Shown: positions 49,101-63,407, counted from the first letter of the stretch. The stretch is DNA of 64,000 nt from Bradysia coprophila (GCF_014529535.1 NW_023503616.1:6186584-6250583), one strand, 5' to 3'. Program-made: numbers and translations. The notes: generated by a model not told the origin, from the sequence alone.

Positions 49101-50275
49101 AGATCGAGGGGTAGAATGTAATTAAAGTTAGAAAAAGGTTTCGTCTGATGAAAGGAAATTGTTCAGAAATCCAAGCGAAGTTCTTCAAAGCAAAATAACA
49201 AAAAGAGAAGAAAATCCGAGGGGTGACGCACTTCCATTTAATCCATTTAATCCATTAAATCCATTTAATCCATTTAATCCATTTAATCCATTTAATCCAA
49301 AAAAAAATTTTTAGTTTTACCGAAATAATTTGGCTACCCACCTGAAAAATTTGTAAAGTAATTGCGAAAAATAGATTTGCACGATCACCAGCTCGTTTAA
49401 GTACTCGTGAGGTAAAGGAATTTTTTTTTTGTTAAAAATGGTATTAAATTTATTTAATCCATTTAATCCATTTAATCCATTTAATCCACTTTACACCAAA
49501 AACTCCTAAAAGTGGATTTTTTTCGCTTTTTAACATTGTAGTATGAGTTGTAGTACGTGGTTCGATCAAAATCAACAATTTTTAAGACTTTTACAGTATT
49601 TTGTAAAATGAAGTTTTTTCGTATTTAATCCATTTAATCCAATTTTTATTCCATTTAATCCATTAAATCCATTTAATCCATTTAATCCATTTAATCCATT
49701 TAATACCATTTAATCCATTTAATCCATTTAATCTAGAAGTGAGTTACCCCTCGAGAAAATCTATGAAAATACGAGACAATCTTTGACGATATTAAAAAGT
49801 TCAATCAGTTAAAAACTCTTAAGTTAATCGAAGTAGCAGATTCAAAAAATGTGTGCCTGCGTTCTACGAAATGTATTTAAATTATTTGCGGTGATTTTTA
49901 TAGGCGTGACTAATGAAACAAACTAAAAGTTTAATCTCATGAATCTCAATATCAACAACTGGATTCTTTGTTTAAATGACTATGTAAATGTTTGCAGTCT
50001 ATGTACCAGCTTCCTAGTTATGATCTCATATGTTTACGCCCGCTTTCTTCAGATAAGAAACTGTTGACGTTAAAGGATTTTTGTTTTTCCTAATTCATGA
50101 AAAGCAGGAAGTATAGAAACGCTCAAGGAAAAATGGAACACGAATACCTTCTGAAGAGAATGTAAACATCTATTCAGACTATCTCCATCGAAACTTACAG
50201 AAATGCTTCTTCAGTGTCCGTTAATGTAGTGCTGGAACTGGAACTATCGGAACTCAAGCTTGTTGATTCAGACAT
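40116..50275 (-). CDS. Oxysterol-binding protein-related protein 1-like (ankyrin-PH-ORD)
   Basis: Twenty-six exons (transcript order): 50275-50199, 49049-48937, 48851-48712, 48648-48496, 48429-48373, 48315-48247, 48176-48092, 48028-47967, 47909-47852, 47782-47619, 47558-47490, 47427-47340, 47282-47098, 46857-46744, 46682-46659, 46588-46438, 46380-46026, 42332-42264, 41994-41774, 41707-41592, 41475-41333, 41271-41074, 41008-40789, 40731-40606, 40543-40332, 40215-40116. They total 3369 nt (1122 aa). The protein has ankyrin repeats (about 27-250; [25 protein letters not shown]), a PH domain (about 253-365; [14 protein letters not shown]), a coiled coil, a FFAT-like VAP-binding motif EFHDAFD in an acidic tract (about 529-535) and an ORD (about 680-1110; EQVSHHPP at 789-796). 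This is the layout of long ORP1 (OSBPL1A), a sterol/PI4P transfer protein at late endosome-ER contacts. A second start for a short ORD-only form was not evident. Confidence 0.93.
42333..46025. other. Large intron of the ORP1-like gene
   Basis: A 3.7-kb intron separates the FFAT-containing exon from the ORD exons. It contains the hairpin at 43603-43739 and otherwise AT-rich DNA. Short frames at 45114-45458 and 42517-42774 look spurious. Confidence 0.7.
43603..43739. repeat. Hairpin with CGCCTTCGGTTCGCC centre
   Basis: The arms TACATAATTGTGCGGATATC and the inverse, plus TTGAAGAGTGTGGAGTTTGT and the inverse, flank a GC-rich loop rich in GCCTTCGG/GCCTTTGG. It is about 137 bp, within the ORP1-like intron. 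Confidence 0.75.
49217..49753. mobile_element. Minisatellite-bearing transposable element, CGAGGGGTGA ends, copy 2
   Basis: The left end CGAGGGGTGACGCACTTC and the inverse of the right end GAAGTGAGTTACCCCTCG match. A perfect 8-bp duplication AGAAAATC flanks the element (49209-49216 and 49754-49761). Most of the 537 bp is ATTTAATCC tandem units, in the same orientation at both sides and separated by short unique pieces. It sits in the first intron of the ORP1-like gene. Copy 1, at 22980-24125, carries GATTATTTGG units instead. Confidence 0.87.
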
Positions 50276-52866
50276 TGTCAGTTTTTGGTTTTATTTATTT
50301 GCAATTATTCCACTGATGACACACATATGTATTTTCGCACGTATAAAAAAACAAGTAAATAAGTAGCTCAGTGAATCACAACAATATTTTCATAAAAAAA
50401 TGTATCAGCTTCTTGCTTCTCCTACAACCCGCCACTAAAATGACACACTGCAATTGTTTAAAACTAATTCAACCCAATTTTTCATTTATCATTTTGGCGA
50501 TTCAATAGTTTAGATAATTTATTAGTTGAAGGCTAAAAACTTGTATATAAACTTCTACGAACTGAATTTTGTTGTCGTTCTACGTTGACATTTCTGTTAC
50601 TGGAACGTATGTCCTATTATGTTATCATTACACTACAAAACCTACAAAGCTACAAAGTGTACCATCAACACCATCAAGTGTTAACATCAAGAGCTACGAA
50701 AAATGAGCAGGAAATTTTGAATATTTTATCAATCGAAAAAGAACAAGATGAAAATTTTGGAATGTAAAGAACTGATTTCGTTGAATGTTTAAATTGATGA
50801 AAGTCTAGATTTAGTCAACTTTCAGAAAATAAATCATTTGTTTATCGACTGCAGCGACAGAAATAAACGATGACAATGCCTTTTATTGACGAACTTACGT
50901 TAGCGAAAGTTTCCGTCATTTACGAAATTTACTTTTCTGTAAATTTTTGATAAATTTTAGTAAATGGATAAAGCACAGTACGTACGTGAGTTCAAATTTT
51001 TATTTTGACTATTTTACTATTTTTACTGTTACAAATAATAGGCCCTGCGATGACCTACGACTTACCTGGTAAAATGAAGTGGTTATGCAATTGAAGTAAT
51101 AGAGCATTAGTGTCAACCGTGTGCCCGTTGCAAAAATTTCATTTTCGAAGGGTGTTGCAAGTAAAAGAATTGATGTGTTAAGGATGATAACTTGATACGA
51201 TTTCCGATTTTTAGATCAACATTTGCGCATTTTCCATCTTATTTCAAATGTATCAACCATTTATTTTGGGATCAAACACGTCCTATATCTTTTTTGAAGA
51301 GGTGTTAGTTTAGTGTTATCAATTAAAGTTTTGTTGAACTCAACGAACTGGATGCCACAATATACTGTAAGTCAAACCGCAACGAAACCGATTCTAACAT
51401 TCCGACCAGTTAAACTAGTATATTTAATAACAGATGGTAAGAGAAGAGAGGTCAATGATTCGAAAAAGTCCAATTTCTTGATGATGTCATGTCTGCATAG
51501 AATTATAGTAACATTAACCTTTCCATGTTTTTACTAGTTTTGTATTTTCGCTCAGCTTAACTTTACGATTCAGCTGATCGATTTTTTTTTCTCAATAATC
51601 AATAATCATGGCACCAGCGTGACTTGCGACGTAACAAAAGACATCATGAATCCTCAAATAAAATTTTCATTGGGAAAATGTATAAGAGTTTACCTTTAAT
51701 AGACGGCAAGAATGAACGAGTAATCTATTAGTTATTTACGTATCTGTTATGGACGGTATATTTTAGGGAACTTCGCGAGTTGTAGCCCGAACGAAGTGAG
51801 TCTGTTTAAATCAGTTCTACAATATCGTACCCGTAGAAATTGTGAAGGATAGTTACCAAAATTCAGTGGAATAGCGAGGAAAACACTGTAGATAGAATCT
51901 TATCTATTTCGTATAGTTTATGATTTTAAGAAATATGAATCATGTCCGAAATAATCCTTTGCGCAACACCAACGTTTAACATGCGCATTAAATTTGTTTT
52001 GTTTTTTATATTCTTTTTTGTTCTTTGCATTGTTCGATGGAAAAGAATTCTAACAGTCTAATTTATGTGCTATCCAATATGATAATAAAAATACCACGCC
52101 TGCAATATCTCGGACAAGTTCAAGGTTACGCATACAACTCTTTAATAATATGCATAATTTATGTTATTAATACCATGGGGATATTACCACCATGAAATAA
52201 TGTCCTATCATTTTTGCCGATAATGTATAATCCTCTGTTTGTTATTTTAAAGACTTGTAATGCCGTCTCGACGACTGAAATAAACGGTGAGCTCTGATGG
52301 GCTCTAGGTGATAAGCAGATTGTTATGTTGAAACTAATGAAGTAAAAGATTTTCTACGAAAACATTTAAATCAAAAGAAGGAACCAACTCGACAACTGTC
52401 TGTGTACGTTCATTGTTGTTCACCCCAATAAACAGGACCGTGCGAATATTAATTCAACGTATGTAACGTACCCCTAGTAGATTAGCAAGCGGCTCACAAA
52501 TTAGATGAGATAAACTTAAAAAAATATATTTTCAGTTTAAACACCTACACACTTCCATCGTTTTCCCTACATCTTTGATAGTATTGAAACTGCATATACC
52601 AAAAAAAAAAACTACTAAAATGCAATTTCGGTGATTCCACATTTGAAAATGCACGACGAAATTGCCAATCATTTATCTTTCTTGTTCATCTCACATGAAT
52701 GGAATTCACCACCACACTCATTCGCAGGCCTTAGATTTAGACGTATAAATTTGTAAATCGAATAAAATATAAATAATTAAAAAAAATATTTTTTTTTCAC
52801 ACGAATGAACCGGTCCTTATCCTTTCAGAAATGGCACAATCACAAGTTGTCATCGATACTTTTTTG
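50276..52866. other. Intergenic region between the ORP1-like and Cys-rich genes
   Basis: No gene was recognised. The left part should hold the ORP1-like promoter. Repeat remnants are an AGTTATTTACGTATCTGTTA end at 51731 with AGCCCGAACGAAGTGAG, ACGGC-family end fragments near 51705 and 52262, and a lone hAT-like end AATAGGCCCTG near 51040. Confidence 0.4.
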
Positions 52867-52894
52867 TATAAATATCCTAAGGCGCATTTCAGTT
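52867..52894 (+). promoter_or_regulatory. Candidate core promoter of the Cys-rich protein gene
   Basis: TATAAATA at 52867-52874 is followed by an initiator-like TCAGTT at 52889-52894. The spacing is a little shorter than the usual 28-32 bp. The first ATG downstream (52936) is followed immediately by GTAATA, a splice donor that would join in frame to 53650. Confidence 0.55.
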
Positions 52895-52935
52895 TAGTAG
52901 AATCAGAAACGAGACATCATTGAGTTAAGTTCATC

Positions 52936-54601
52936 ATGGTAATACTTGGTTTTCGTTTTATAAAACAAAGTGCGAAGTGTATGTGATAGTAATAAATTTG
53001 GGTTAACTGAGGAGAATTTATTTATATTTTTTGCAATTCCGGTCCATAATCATCACCTTTCCATGCATCCATTTAATGTCGTTTTGAAGGTATTTATTTC
53101 ACTGTATTCCCGGACACAGCGCAATATGAACTTTTTTTCGCACGCAGTGCGTTATCAACTTTTTTTTCGCACGCAGTGCGATATCAACTTTTTTTTCGCA
53201 CGCTAAAGAACCTATTACCTTCAACGAAGGCTAAATTTTTATAAATAAAAATCTTACATTGACCAGAAATCGAACCCCCGACACCAAAAGGTTTTTGAGC
53301 ACAAAGCAGCGACTATAGCCATTGCTTGTTTTGCATTGGAAAGGTGATTATGGCCCGAAATTGCGAAAAACGTTGTATCTACCACGGTAGGTATGCCGGT
53401 ATTTTTTCGCACACGACATCTTGTCGACCTCGGCTTCGCCTCGGGTCGACAATCGACATCTAGTGCGAAAAAATACCTTCATACCTACCTTGGTAGATAA
53501 ATAACTATTAAGTCTGTGTGAAAGTTACGAATTATGGAATTACAAGACGTGCTTTTATTACTAGGACACGATTAATATTTAGTTTGAGTTCCACACCTTA
53601 TACAGAACAATCATATTTCTGAATGATAAAATTACTTATCATTTTTCAGTTGATTGTTTTCACCTTGGTATTGGCTGCGATGCCACTGGGAGAGACGCGA
53701 TCATCTCCACACATCGAATTAATTGACTTTGCAATTGGGGAAAATAACCTTATAGTCGAAGAGTTTTTCATACCGAAACCGAAACCTGCTGACACCAAAG
53801 GAAAAGGGAAAACCGCAGCAGGATTGGATTGTTTCTGTCTTAAAGACAGTGGAAGCTTATACCTACCACCCATTGTTAACGAGGAATGTATTTGTAAAAA
53901 AAATTGTTGCAAAAATCGACCGCCAAATCATTATCTACCACCAGAGGATTGTGAAATTTGCCCAAATTGTATTTGTGACACCGAAACATACACTCTGATT
54001 AATAAAGAGTCTGGAAATTGTCCAATATGCAGGTAAGACAAAGGTTTCACTCATCAAAGACCAATATTTTCTTTTCTTTTTTACTTCTCGCAGACCACCG
54101 CCAACAAAGAAATGTGAATGTCGAAGCGGCAAATACGTTAACGCAGAACTGGGAAATTGCCCTAAACCTTGTAATCCTCCCCCATGTCGCTGCGTAAATG
54201 GTCGTTATGTCAACGAACCATCAGGCAATTGTCCCGCCATATGTGTTCCGCCATCACCACCACCGCCACCACCTTGCCAATGTCGCAATGGACGATTATA
54301 CAACGAAAAGTCCGGCAACTGTCCACCAGTATGCGAACCACCACCATGCTTATGCGTTGGTGGTCGATACATTAACAAAGGATCGGGATATTGTCCTGCT
54401 AAATGCGATCCGTTACCTTGTGCATGTCGGAACGGACGTTTGATAAATACCGACTCCGGAAATTGTCCAGTCTGCTTGCCGAACTGTTCGTGTTACAAAG
54501 GAAAACTTATCAACAAAGAGCGGGGCATTTGTCCAACGTTTTGTCCATACTATGATGAGAAGCCAGAAGGTTATGATAGTTTGCCAAAAGAGTTTCATTA
54601 A
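52936..54601 (+). CDS. Secreted proline- and cysteine-rich tandem-repeat protein, unrecognised family
   Basis: Favoured model: ATG 52936-52938, then exons 53650-54032 and 54094-54601, giving 297 residues. The alternative start at 53623 is in frame and needs no first exon; either start yields a hydrophobic signal peptide (LIVFTLVLAAMPLG). The mature part has an acidic/basic N-terminal segment, then a cysteine region (CFCLKD, CICKKNCCKN). About seven modules of 24-30 residues follow, of the form CxCxxGRxxNxxSGNCPxxC, spaced by proline linkers (NPPP, VPPSPPPPPP, EPPP). The protein ends KPEGYDSLPKEFH. The disulfide-rich repeats suggest an extracellular structural, silk/cuticle-like or protease-inhibitor-like role, but I do not recognise the family. 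Codon use looks normal. A SINE and two palindromic repeats occupy the first intron. Poly(A) signal at 54628. Confidence 0.82.
53125..53203. repeat. Three tandem units with GCACGCAGTGCG
   Basis: Three units of about 27-29 bp, ATCAACTTTTTTTTCGCACG plus CAGTGCG, lie in tandem; the last is truncated. Each contains the palindrome GCACGCAGTGCG or part of it. Confidence 0.8.
53218..53345 (-). mobile_element. tRNA-derived SINE-like element
   Basis: On the minus strand a box A-like TGGCTATAGTCGCTG precedes a box B-like GGGGTTCGATTTCTGG at roughly tRNA spacing. This is followed by an AT-rich body (AATGTAAGATTTTTATTTAT) ending near CCTTCGTTGAAGG. There is no cloverleaf good enough for a functional tRNA. 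It lies in the first intron of the Cys-rich gene in antisense orientation. Confidence 0.55.
53376..53499. repeat. Hairpin with GTCGACCTCGGCTTCGCCTC centre
   Basis: The arms TATCTACCACGGTAGGTATG and GGTATTTTTTCGCAC pair with their inverses around the palindrome at 53428-53444. Size, layout and centre resemble the hairpins at 10326 and 35102, but the arms are different. Confidence 0.8.
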
Positions 54602-54627
54602 ATTGGAAGGGTTTAAATTGGAATGTA

Positions 54628-54633
54628 AATAAA
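54628..54633 (+). terminator. Poly(A) signal of the Cys-rich gene
   Basis: AATAAA stands 27 bp past the stop codon. Confidence 0.6.
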
Positions 54634-54906
54634 GATTAAGTCGAAATGATGATATTTGCGTATTTGCTTCAAACACCCACTGCAAAATGGGAATATGAAA
54701 GTATTGTAATCTTGGACAACACAACGGAAACCCTTGAAAGAAGAAACAACATAAAAAGAGCATACAACAGCACTCACCATAAAGTTGCTAGCGATTACGA
54801 AACTAAAAAGCAAAGATCTTAAGATAATTTTCTGTATAGGTATAGTAAATCGAAGGGCAGAACTAATGAAGGACAAGATTTGGCATCAAATTTGCATTCT
54901 TTAGTT

Positions 54907-54912
54907 TTTATT
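54907..54912 (-). terminator. Poly(A) signal of the SR140 gene
   Basis: AATAAA on the minus strand, about 55 bp past the SR140 stop. The two convergent genes end within about 280 bp of each other. Confidence 0.5.
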
Positions 54913-54965
54913 TAAAAAAAATCTTCTCCATCTCCTCAACAATTAATAAAAATTAAAAAATGAAT

Positions 54966-58988
<4,023 letters not shown>

Positions 58989-59251
58989 TTTAAACTAATT
59001 GACCATGGAAGCTGGCGCGGTAAAGAATTTTCAATAAATTTCTTTCACTTCGATGATGTTTTGATGCTTTCATGAGGGAGAACCATTTTTCTTATGTCAA
59101 AATGTGATGCGTTCTTTCTGCACCAATGGCACCAATGTCAAAAAAAACAAGATGGCACTGTGGTAACTGTCAAAAATTCTGGTTTTTTAAGTTGGTGTTT
59201 CCGCTCAGCCATTGATAATTTCTTTCCAATACACGTCTCTGAACTAGCAAC
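58989..59251. promoter_or_regulatory. Divergent promoter region between SR140 and RpL19
   Basis: Only 263 bp separate the two start codons, which face away from each other. On the RpL19 side a pyrimidine stretch TTTCTTTCC (59219-59227) resembles the TOP-type start of ribosomal protein mRNAs, placing transcription start about 30 bp before the ATG. No TATA box is seen, which is usual for this class. Confidence 0.65.
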
Positions 59252-60541
59252 ATGAGGTAATTCGATTTTCGCTAATTTGTTTAATTTTACGAATGCTATC
59301 GCGATAATTTTTCAATAAATCCGTGCAGTTGCTTACCGTCGACACGATTCCCTTCAAAATGATGGGTTTGTGATTGATTTGTGCCTATAAATCAACGTAA
59401 AAAAATTGATTTCTCACATGGTGAAATTTGCGTATTTTGCTCTTTTGTTGATGAAAATTTTTATTTGTTCGACGGAATTTTGTGTTCGCTTAGTGATCGT
59501 CTAACCGATGTTCAATGATATGTTACGGATTCAATCATACTAAACGGAAATTTTCATTTGTTTGTTTCCAGTTCCCTCAAGTTACAGAAGAGGCTTGCAG
59601 CCTCGGTAATGCGATGCGGCAAAAAGAAGGTTTGGTTGGATCCAAATGAAATCAACGAAATTGCCAACACCAACTCAAGTAAGTTCATTCGGTTTTTGTG
59701 TGTGGCGTTGTTTTGTTTAAAACTTTCGGCAAAGGCACTCTGTGGCATTTGAATTACCCGTAAAATGATACAATTTGTAACTTTGCTAGAAAAACAAACT
59801 TTTTCAGTAACATTCCTTGACTAAGTTTTTGTTTTGGAATTTCTGGAATGTTTAACATTGACCTCTTCCCTTGCCGTAGTTTCTTATTTTCGTAAATTAA
59901 ACGCGGAAAATTTTGTATCGGTATCCTCGTTAAAAATGAGGTTAGGATATGACCTGTAAACAATGCCATGAGAATCTATAAATTAACGTGGACATAGTGT
60001 GAAAAGATGAATTGTAAATTTTTCTCTTGTGTTTCCAGGACAAAACATCCGTAAGCTCATTAAAGATGGTCTTATCATCAAGAAGCCCGTTGTTGTACAC
60101 TCCAGATATCGTGTACGTAAAAACACTGAAGCTCGCCGCAAGGGTCGTCACTGTGGTTTCGGTAAACGAAAAGGTACAGCCAATGCCCGTATGCCCGTCA
60201 AATATTTATGGATGCAACGTCAACGAGTCCTGCGTCGTCTATTGAAGAAATACCGCGACAACAAAAAAATTGATCGTCACTTCTACCATGAATTGTACAT
60301 GAAGTGCAAGGGTAATGTCTTCAAGAACAAGCGCGTACTCATGGAGTACATCCACAAGAAGAAGACAGAGAAGACACGTTCCAAGATGTTGAGCGATCAG
60401 AACGAAGCCCGTCGTCAAAAGACACGTGACGCCCGTAAGCGCAAGGAAGAGCGACTTGCATTGAAGAAACAAGAAATCCAAGCAATTTATGCCGAAGAGG
60501 ATAGTAAATTGGCTGCCACAACTGGTCCATCAAAAAAGTAA
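59252..60541 (+). CDS. RpL19: Ribosomal protein L19 (eL19)
   Basis: Three exons join in frame: 59252-59256 (ATGAG), 59572-59678 and 60039-60541, giving 204 residues, close to the family norm of about 196-205. It is a structural protein of the large ribosomal subunit. The sequence is instantly recognisable: [71 protein letters not shown], and a long basic C-terminal helix ([19 protein letters not shown]). The split after the second codon (ATGAG|GT) follows the common ribosomal-protein pattern of a tiny first coding exon. The fly-like residues ([12 protein letters not shown]) support dipteran origin. Confidence 0.98.
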
Positions 60542-60573
60542 CTTGATTGAATTGTGTTTACCGATTTCAGCGG

Positions 60574-60579
60574 AATAAA
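60574..60579 (+). terminator. Poly(A) signal of RpL19
   Basis: AATAAA stands 33 bp past the stop codon. Confidence 0.7.
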
Positions 60580-60599
60580 TATCTATTCAGTTAAGAACG

Positions 60600-61330
60600 A
60601 TTTCATGTCTTTGTATTGAAGTCACACGGATACCAGTTGAATTTTACATTGCGAGCATTGATTTGAGGTAAGTATTTTTGTCACATGGTGTGACCACTCA
60701 CATCATCCTAAATGAAAAGAGTATAACAACGAGAGCAATGTTTTGAAAAAAAGGGGATGTACAGTTCAAAGAATGTGGTGATGAGTTAGGAGAGTTTCAA
60801 GTATTAGAACTTTGTTTTAAAAGTCCGAGACACACTAAAAGCAAGAAATTTTGCTTTTTAATACTACTGCAGGTTTTCATTGGTCTAGACAATCTTTCGG
60901 CTTTCATCTGTAGACATAAGAGTGATATTGCCAAAACTTGAATTGGTGATAATAAATACAATGGTTCCGCGATCCGCGCAAGCTATAGCTCAACAGAAAT
61001 AGGTATCTTACTTTTTCGGCTAGTTTCCCATTTTCGGAGTGAAATGTTATAGCATGTCAAAGGGTCATGAAAACAGTTTTTTTGTGATGGCTCGAGATAG
61101 ACATGTTTCTAAAAGTTGAAATTTTGCAGTAATTTTGCCCTTTGACCAGACCTTCATAAAGAGTATAATAATCTGTAAGTGCCGCCATCATTTCTTGACA
61201 TATGACTGAAAATATGGTCATTGGTCAATGTTTGGACAGTACTACTGGCTTGCAACAGTGCGTATTCGCGGAAGTGACTAAGGGGTTTTGTAGCTGGACC
61301 TACCCTCTTTCGTTCCATGTATAATACGAC
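60600..61330. other. Gene-free stretch downstream of RpL19
   Basis: No gene or well-defined repeat was recognised. Confidence 0.4.
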
Positions 61331-61339
61331 CCATCTATT

Positions 61340-61560
61340 TAGAATACCACTCATGCTTGAAGTGCGTTGACTAGAACAGACATTTTGCCTCTCTAACACG
61401 ATCTGCCACAAAATAATAGTATTTAACATAACAAGGGATAAAAGATGAAAAGTAGAGTTTTCGTGTGAATTTTGTTGATCCGAGCCGAAGCCAAGGTCAA
61501 TAAACACGAAAAAGAGACTTTTCAACCTTGAATCCCGAGTTACCGAGTTATAGTAGCTCT
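61340..61560. repeat. Mixed repeat fragments
   Basis: The segment contains an end-like GCTTGAAGTGCGTT of the 8161 family, and a degenerate relative of the hairpin at 10326 (GAGTTTTCGTGTG ... CACGAAAAAG with centre CCGAGCCGAAGCCAAGG). Confidence 0.45.
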
Positions 61561-61984
61561 TTTGACTTGTTAAATGCAAGCTAGACTTACGCTGATCATG
61601 TTGGATATTATTTTTTATTATGATGAAATCAATGAAATGAAATACTCCCTAGAAACGTCCTCCCTAGAACGCAGACTTTATGCATATGAATTCCTTATGC
61701 AAGCATTGAATAATTTTTTCAGCGTCCTTTTGCAGATATTATTGTTCGAAAGCAAAAATTTCACAACAGTAAGTGCAGTGCGATAGTAGCAACGATTTGA
61801 CAAGATTTAAGCGCGTAATACGAGAAGAAACGTTTCCACTACTTTCGCCCCTCAAAATTGACATTTTCCAAAGCTTTGCATTTTCACTTTCGGTTCCCAT
61901 AACAAGCCAAGAATGAAATGGTTATTTTCATGTGTCGGGCTGAAAATGAGGGAGTTTCGAGATTTTACTCGGGCTTTCGACCCC

Positions 61985-62510
61985 TTACATGAATTTTTTT
62001 TTGAGTATCTGTTTTGGACGAATCACGAAGGTGCCTAAAATCAATCGTCCAAAACAGATACCGTAATAGGTTTGTTCCATAGGTTTGTCAAATTTCATCC
62101 ATATAACCATAACCTCAATAATACCTCTGTGTAAATCGCGTAGGCGACGTTGGTCGATTTGTATGAAATATCACGTAAGCGACGTTGCTTTGGATGAAAT
62201 TGTCGTTCTTCGGGTTGTCAAAGTTCGTGCTTACAGTTACTTGAAACAAACCTATAGTTATTTACGTATCGATTGAGTAGGCCGAGTTACGTAAATAACT
62301 ATTTCATGTGTCGGGGCCGAAAATGAGGGAGTTTCGAGATTTTTCTCGGGTTTTCGACCCCTTACATGAAAAATTTTTTGAGTATCTGTTTTGGACGATT
62401 GATTTTAGGCACTTTCGCATGTAGCCCTCACTTCGTTCGGGCTACAACTCGCGAAATTGCCTAAAATCAAACGTCCAAAACAGATACACAAATAACTATT
62501 GTATGCTTGC
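61985..62510. repeat. Clustered AGTTATTTACGTATC-end inverted-repeat elements
   Basis: Two adjacent copies share CCCCTTACATGAA and GAGTATCTGTTTTGGACGA. The second (62325-62505) closes as a hairpin around GCCCTCACTTCGTTCGGGCT and ends CAGATACACAAATAACTATT. Relatives are at 6890-7500 and 51731. Confidence 0.65.
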
Positions 62511-62699
62511 TAAGGGGATCGAACGACCCGTAATCCTATTTCGTCCGTAGCCATAATACGTCTGTAGCCGTAATACGCCCGGAACCCTAATACGTCTACA
62601 ACCCTCTAATGCGTCTGTTACCAAAATGCAAGTCAAGTTGGGCATGGTCAAATTTACTGAAAGTGTTCATTTTTAAAATTGCGCATAGCGCAATTACGA

Positions 62700-62785
62700 A
62701 AGCCCGTACGAAGTACCTCTAAAATAAAACCAACAATTTACGATATTATTTTAGAAACCCAACATTTTTTGCCAACCAAAAGTGT
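62700..62785. repeat. Short piece of the GTACGAAGTAC repeat family
   Basis: AAGCCCGTACGAAGTACCTC is followed within 25 bp by ACGATATTATTTTAGAAACC. These are the two opposite end motifs of copy A (1-560), here almost abutting. It could be two fragments joined or an internally deleted copy. Confidence 0.55.
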
Positions 62786-63141
62786 GCGGTGAAAATGGAC
62801 GGTCGTGTTTTTCTTTTCGCTCCGCAATTTTTGTGAATTTCTCGGTTTATTTGGGGTGAAAATTGTTTCCGAGGGATGTGAGTACGATTTAAAGTTAGCT
62901 GGAACTGTCCCGTGTGTGAATAATGTGAAGTGTGAGCGTGAGTGCTGCGTGAATAGCCAGTTGAGTCGGTCTTTGGCGCCGTGACAATGCGATGCAAAAT
63001 GAGTGAACTGCACAATGCTAAACGCTGAGATTGCTACGGTATGGTATACGTTCGCCCATGGCATCGAAGCGAGATGCTGACAGATGTTTTGTGGAAGGAG
63101 GAATGATCTTTCTAACATGTATATTGTATGAAAACTGACAC

Positions 63142-63293
63142 CTCGACCCTACGTAAGAATCATCTCGAGCAAAGGCTCCGGCGAGCGGTTCATCTCCCTG
63201 CTGCCAATCTTCGGGTCTACGAACGTTGTTATTACCGTACCCGTAGGCCCGTCGTTGGCTAGAACAGTCGGCTTTATAAACGGACTCAGGTAA
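63142..63293 (-). CDS. Possible orphan coding exon
   Basis: The minus strand shows an acceptor with pyrimidine context (TACCTGTATTCGTCCAG) and a 50-codon open phase containing SVYKADCSSQRRAYGYGNNN and EDWQQGDEPLAGAFARDD, then GAG|GTGTCA as a possible donor. The stretch is markedly more GC-rich and protein-like than its surroundings. I do not recognise the protein. It could be a single exon of a gene continuing beyond the window, or a fragment captured by a repeat. Confidence 0.3.
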
Positions 63294-63407
63294 CTGGACG
63301 AATACAGGTAATTTAATGAATGCAGTGGGATGACAAAGCAGGTAACAGGTAAATTTTCCTTGCGGCATTATATTGTGTCGGACTGTATTGCAAGCCTATG
63401 AATGATA

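Noticed and set aside
49230-49740. CRISPR-like array (regular ATTTAATCC repeats)
   Set aside because: The units are adjacent 9-10-bp minisatellite repeats with no spacers, in a eukaryotic intron bounded by transposon ends.
53218-53345. Functional tRNA gene
   Set aside because: Only box A- and box B-like words are present; no acceptor stem or anticodon arm could be paired.
62738-63118. 126-codon minus-strand open frame
   Set aside because: His/Ser/Thr-rich, overlapped by another frame, with the repeat piece at one end; no domain-like pattern.
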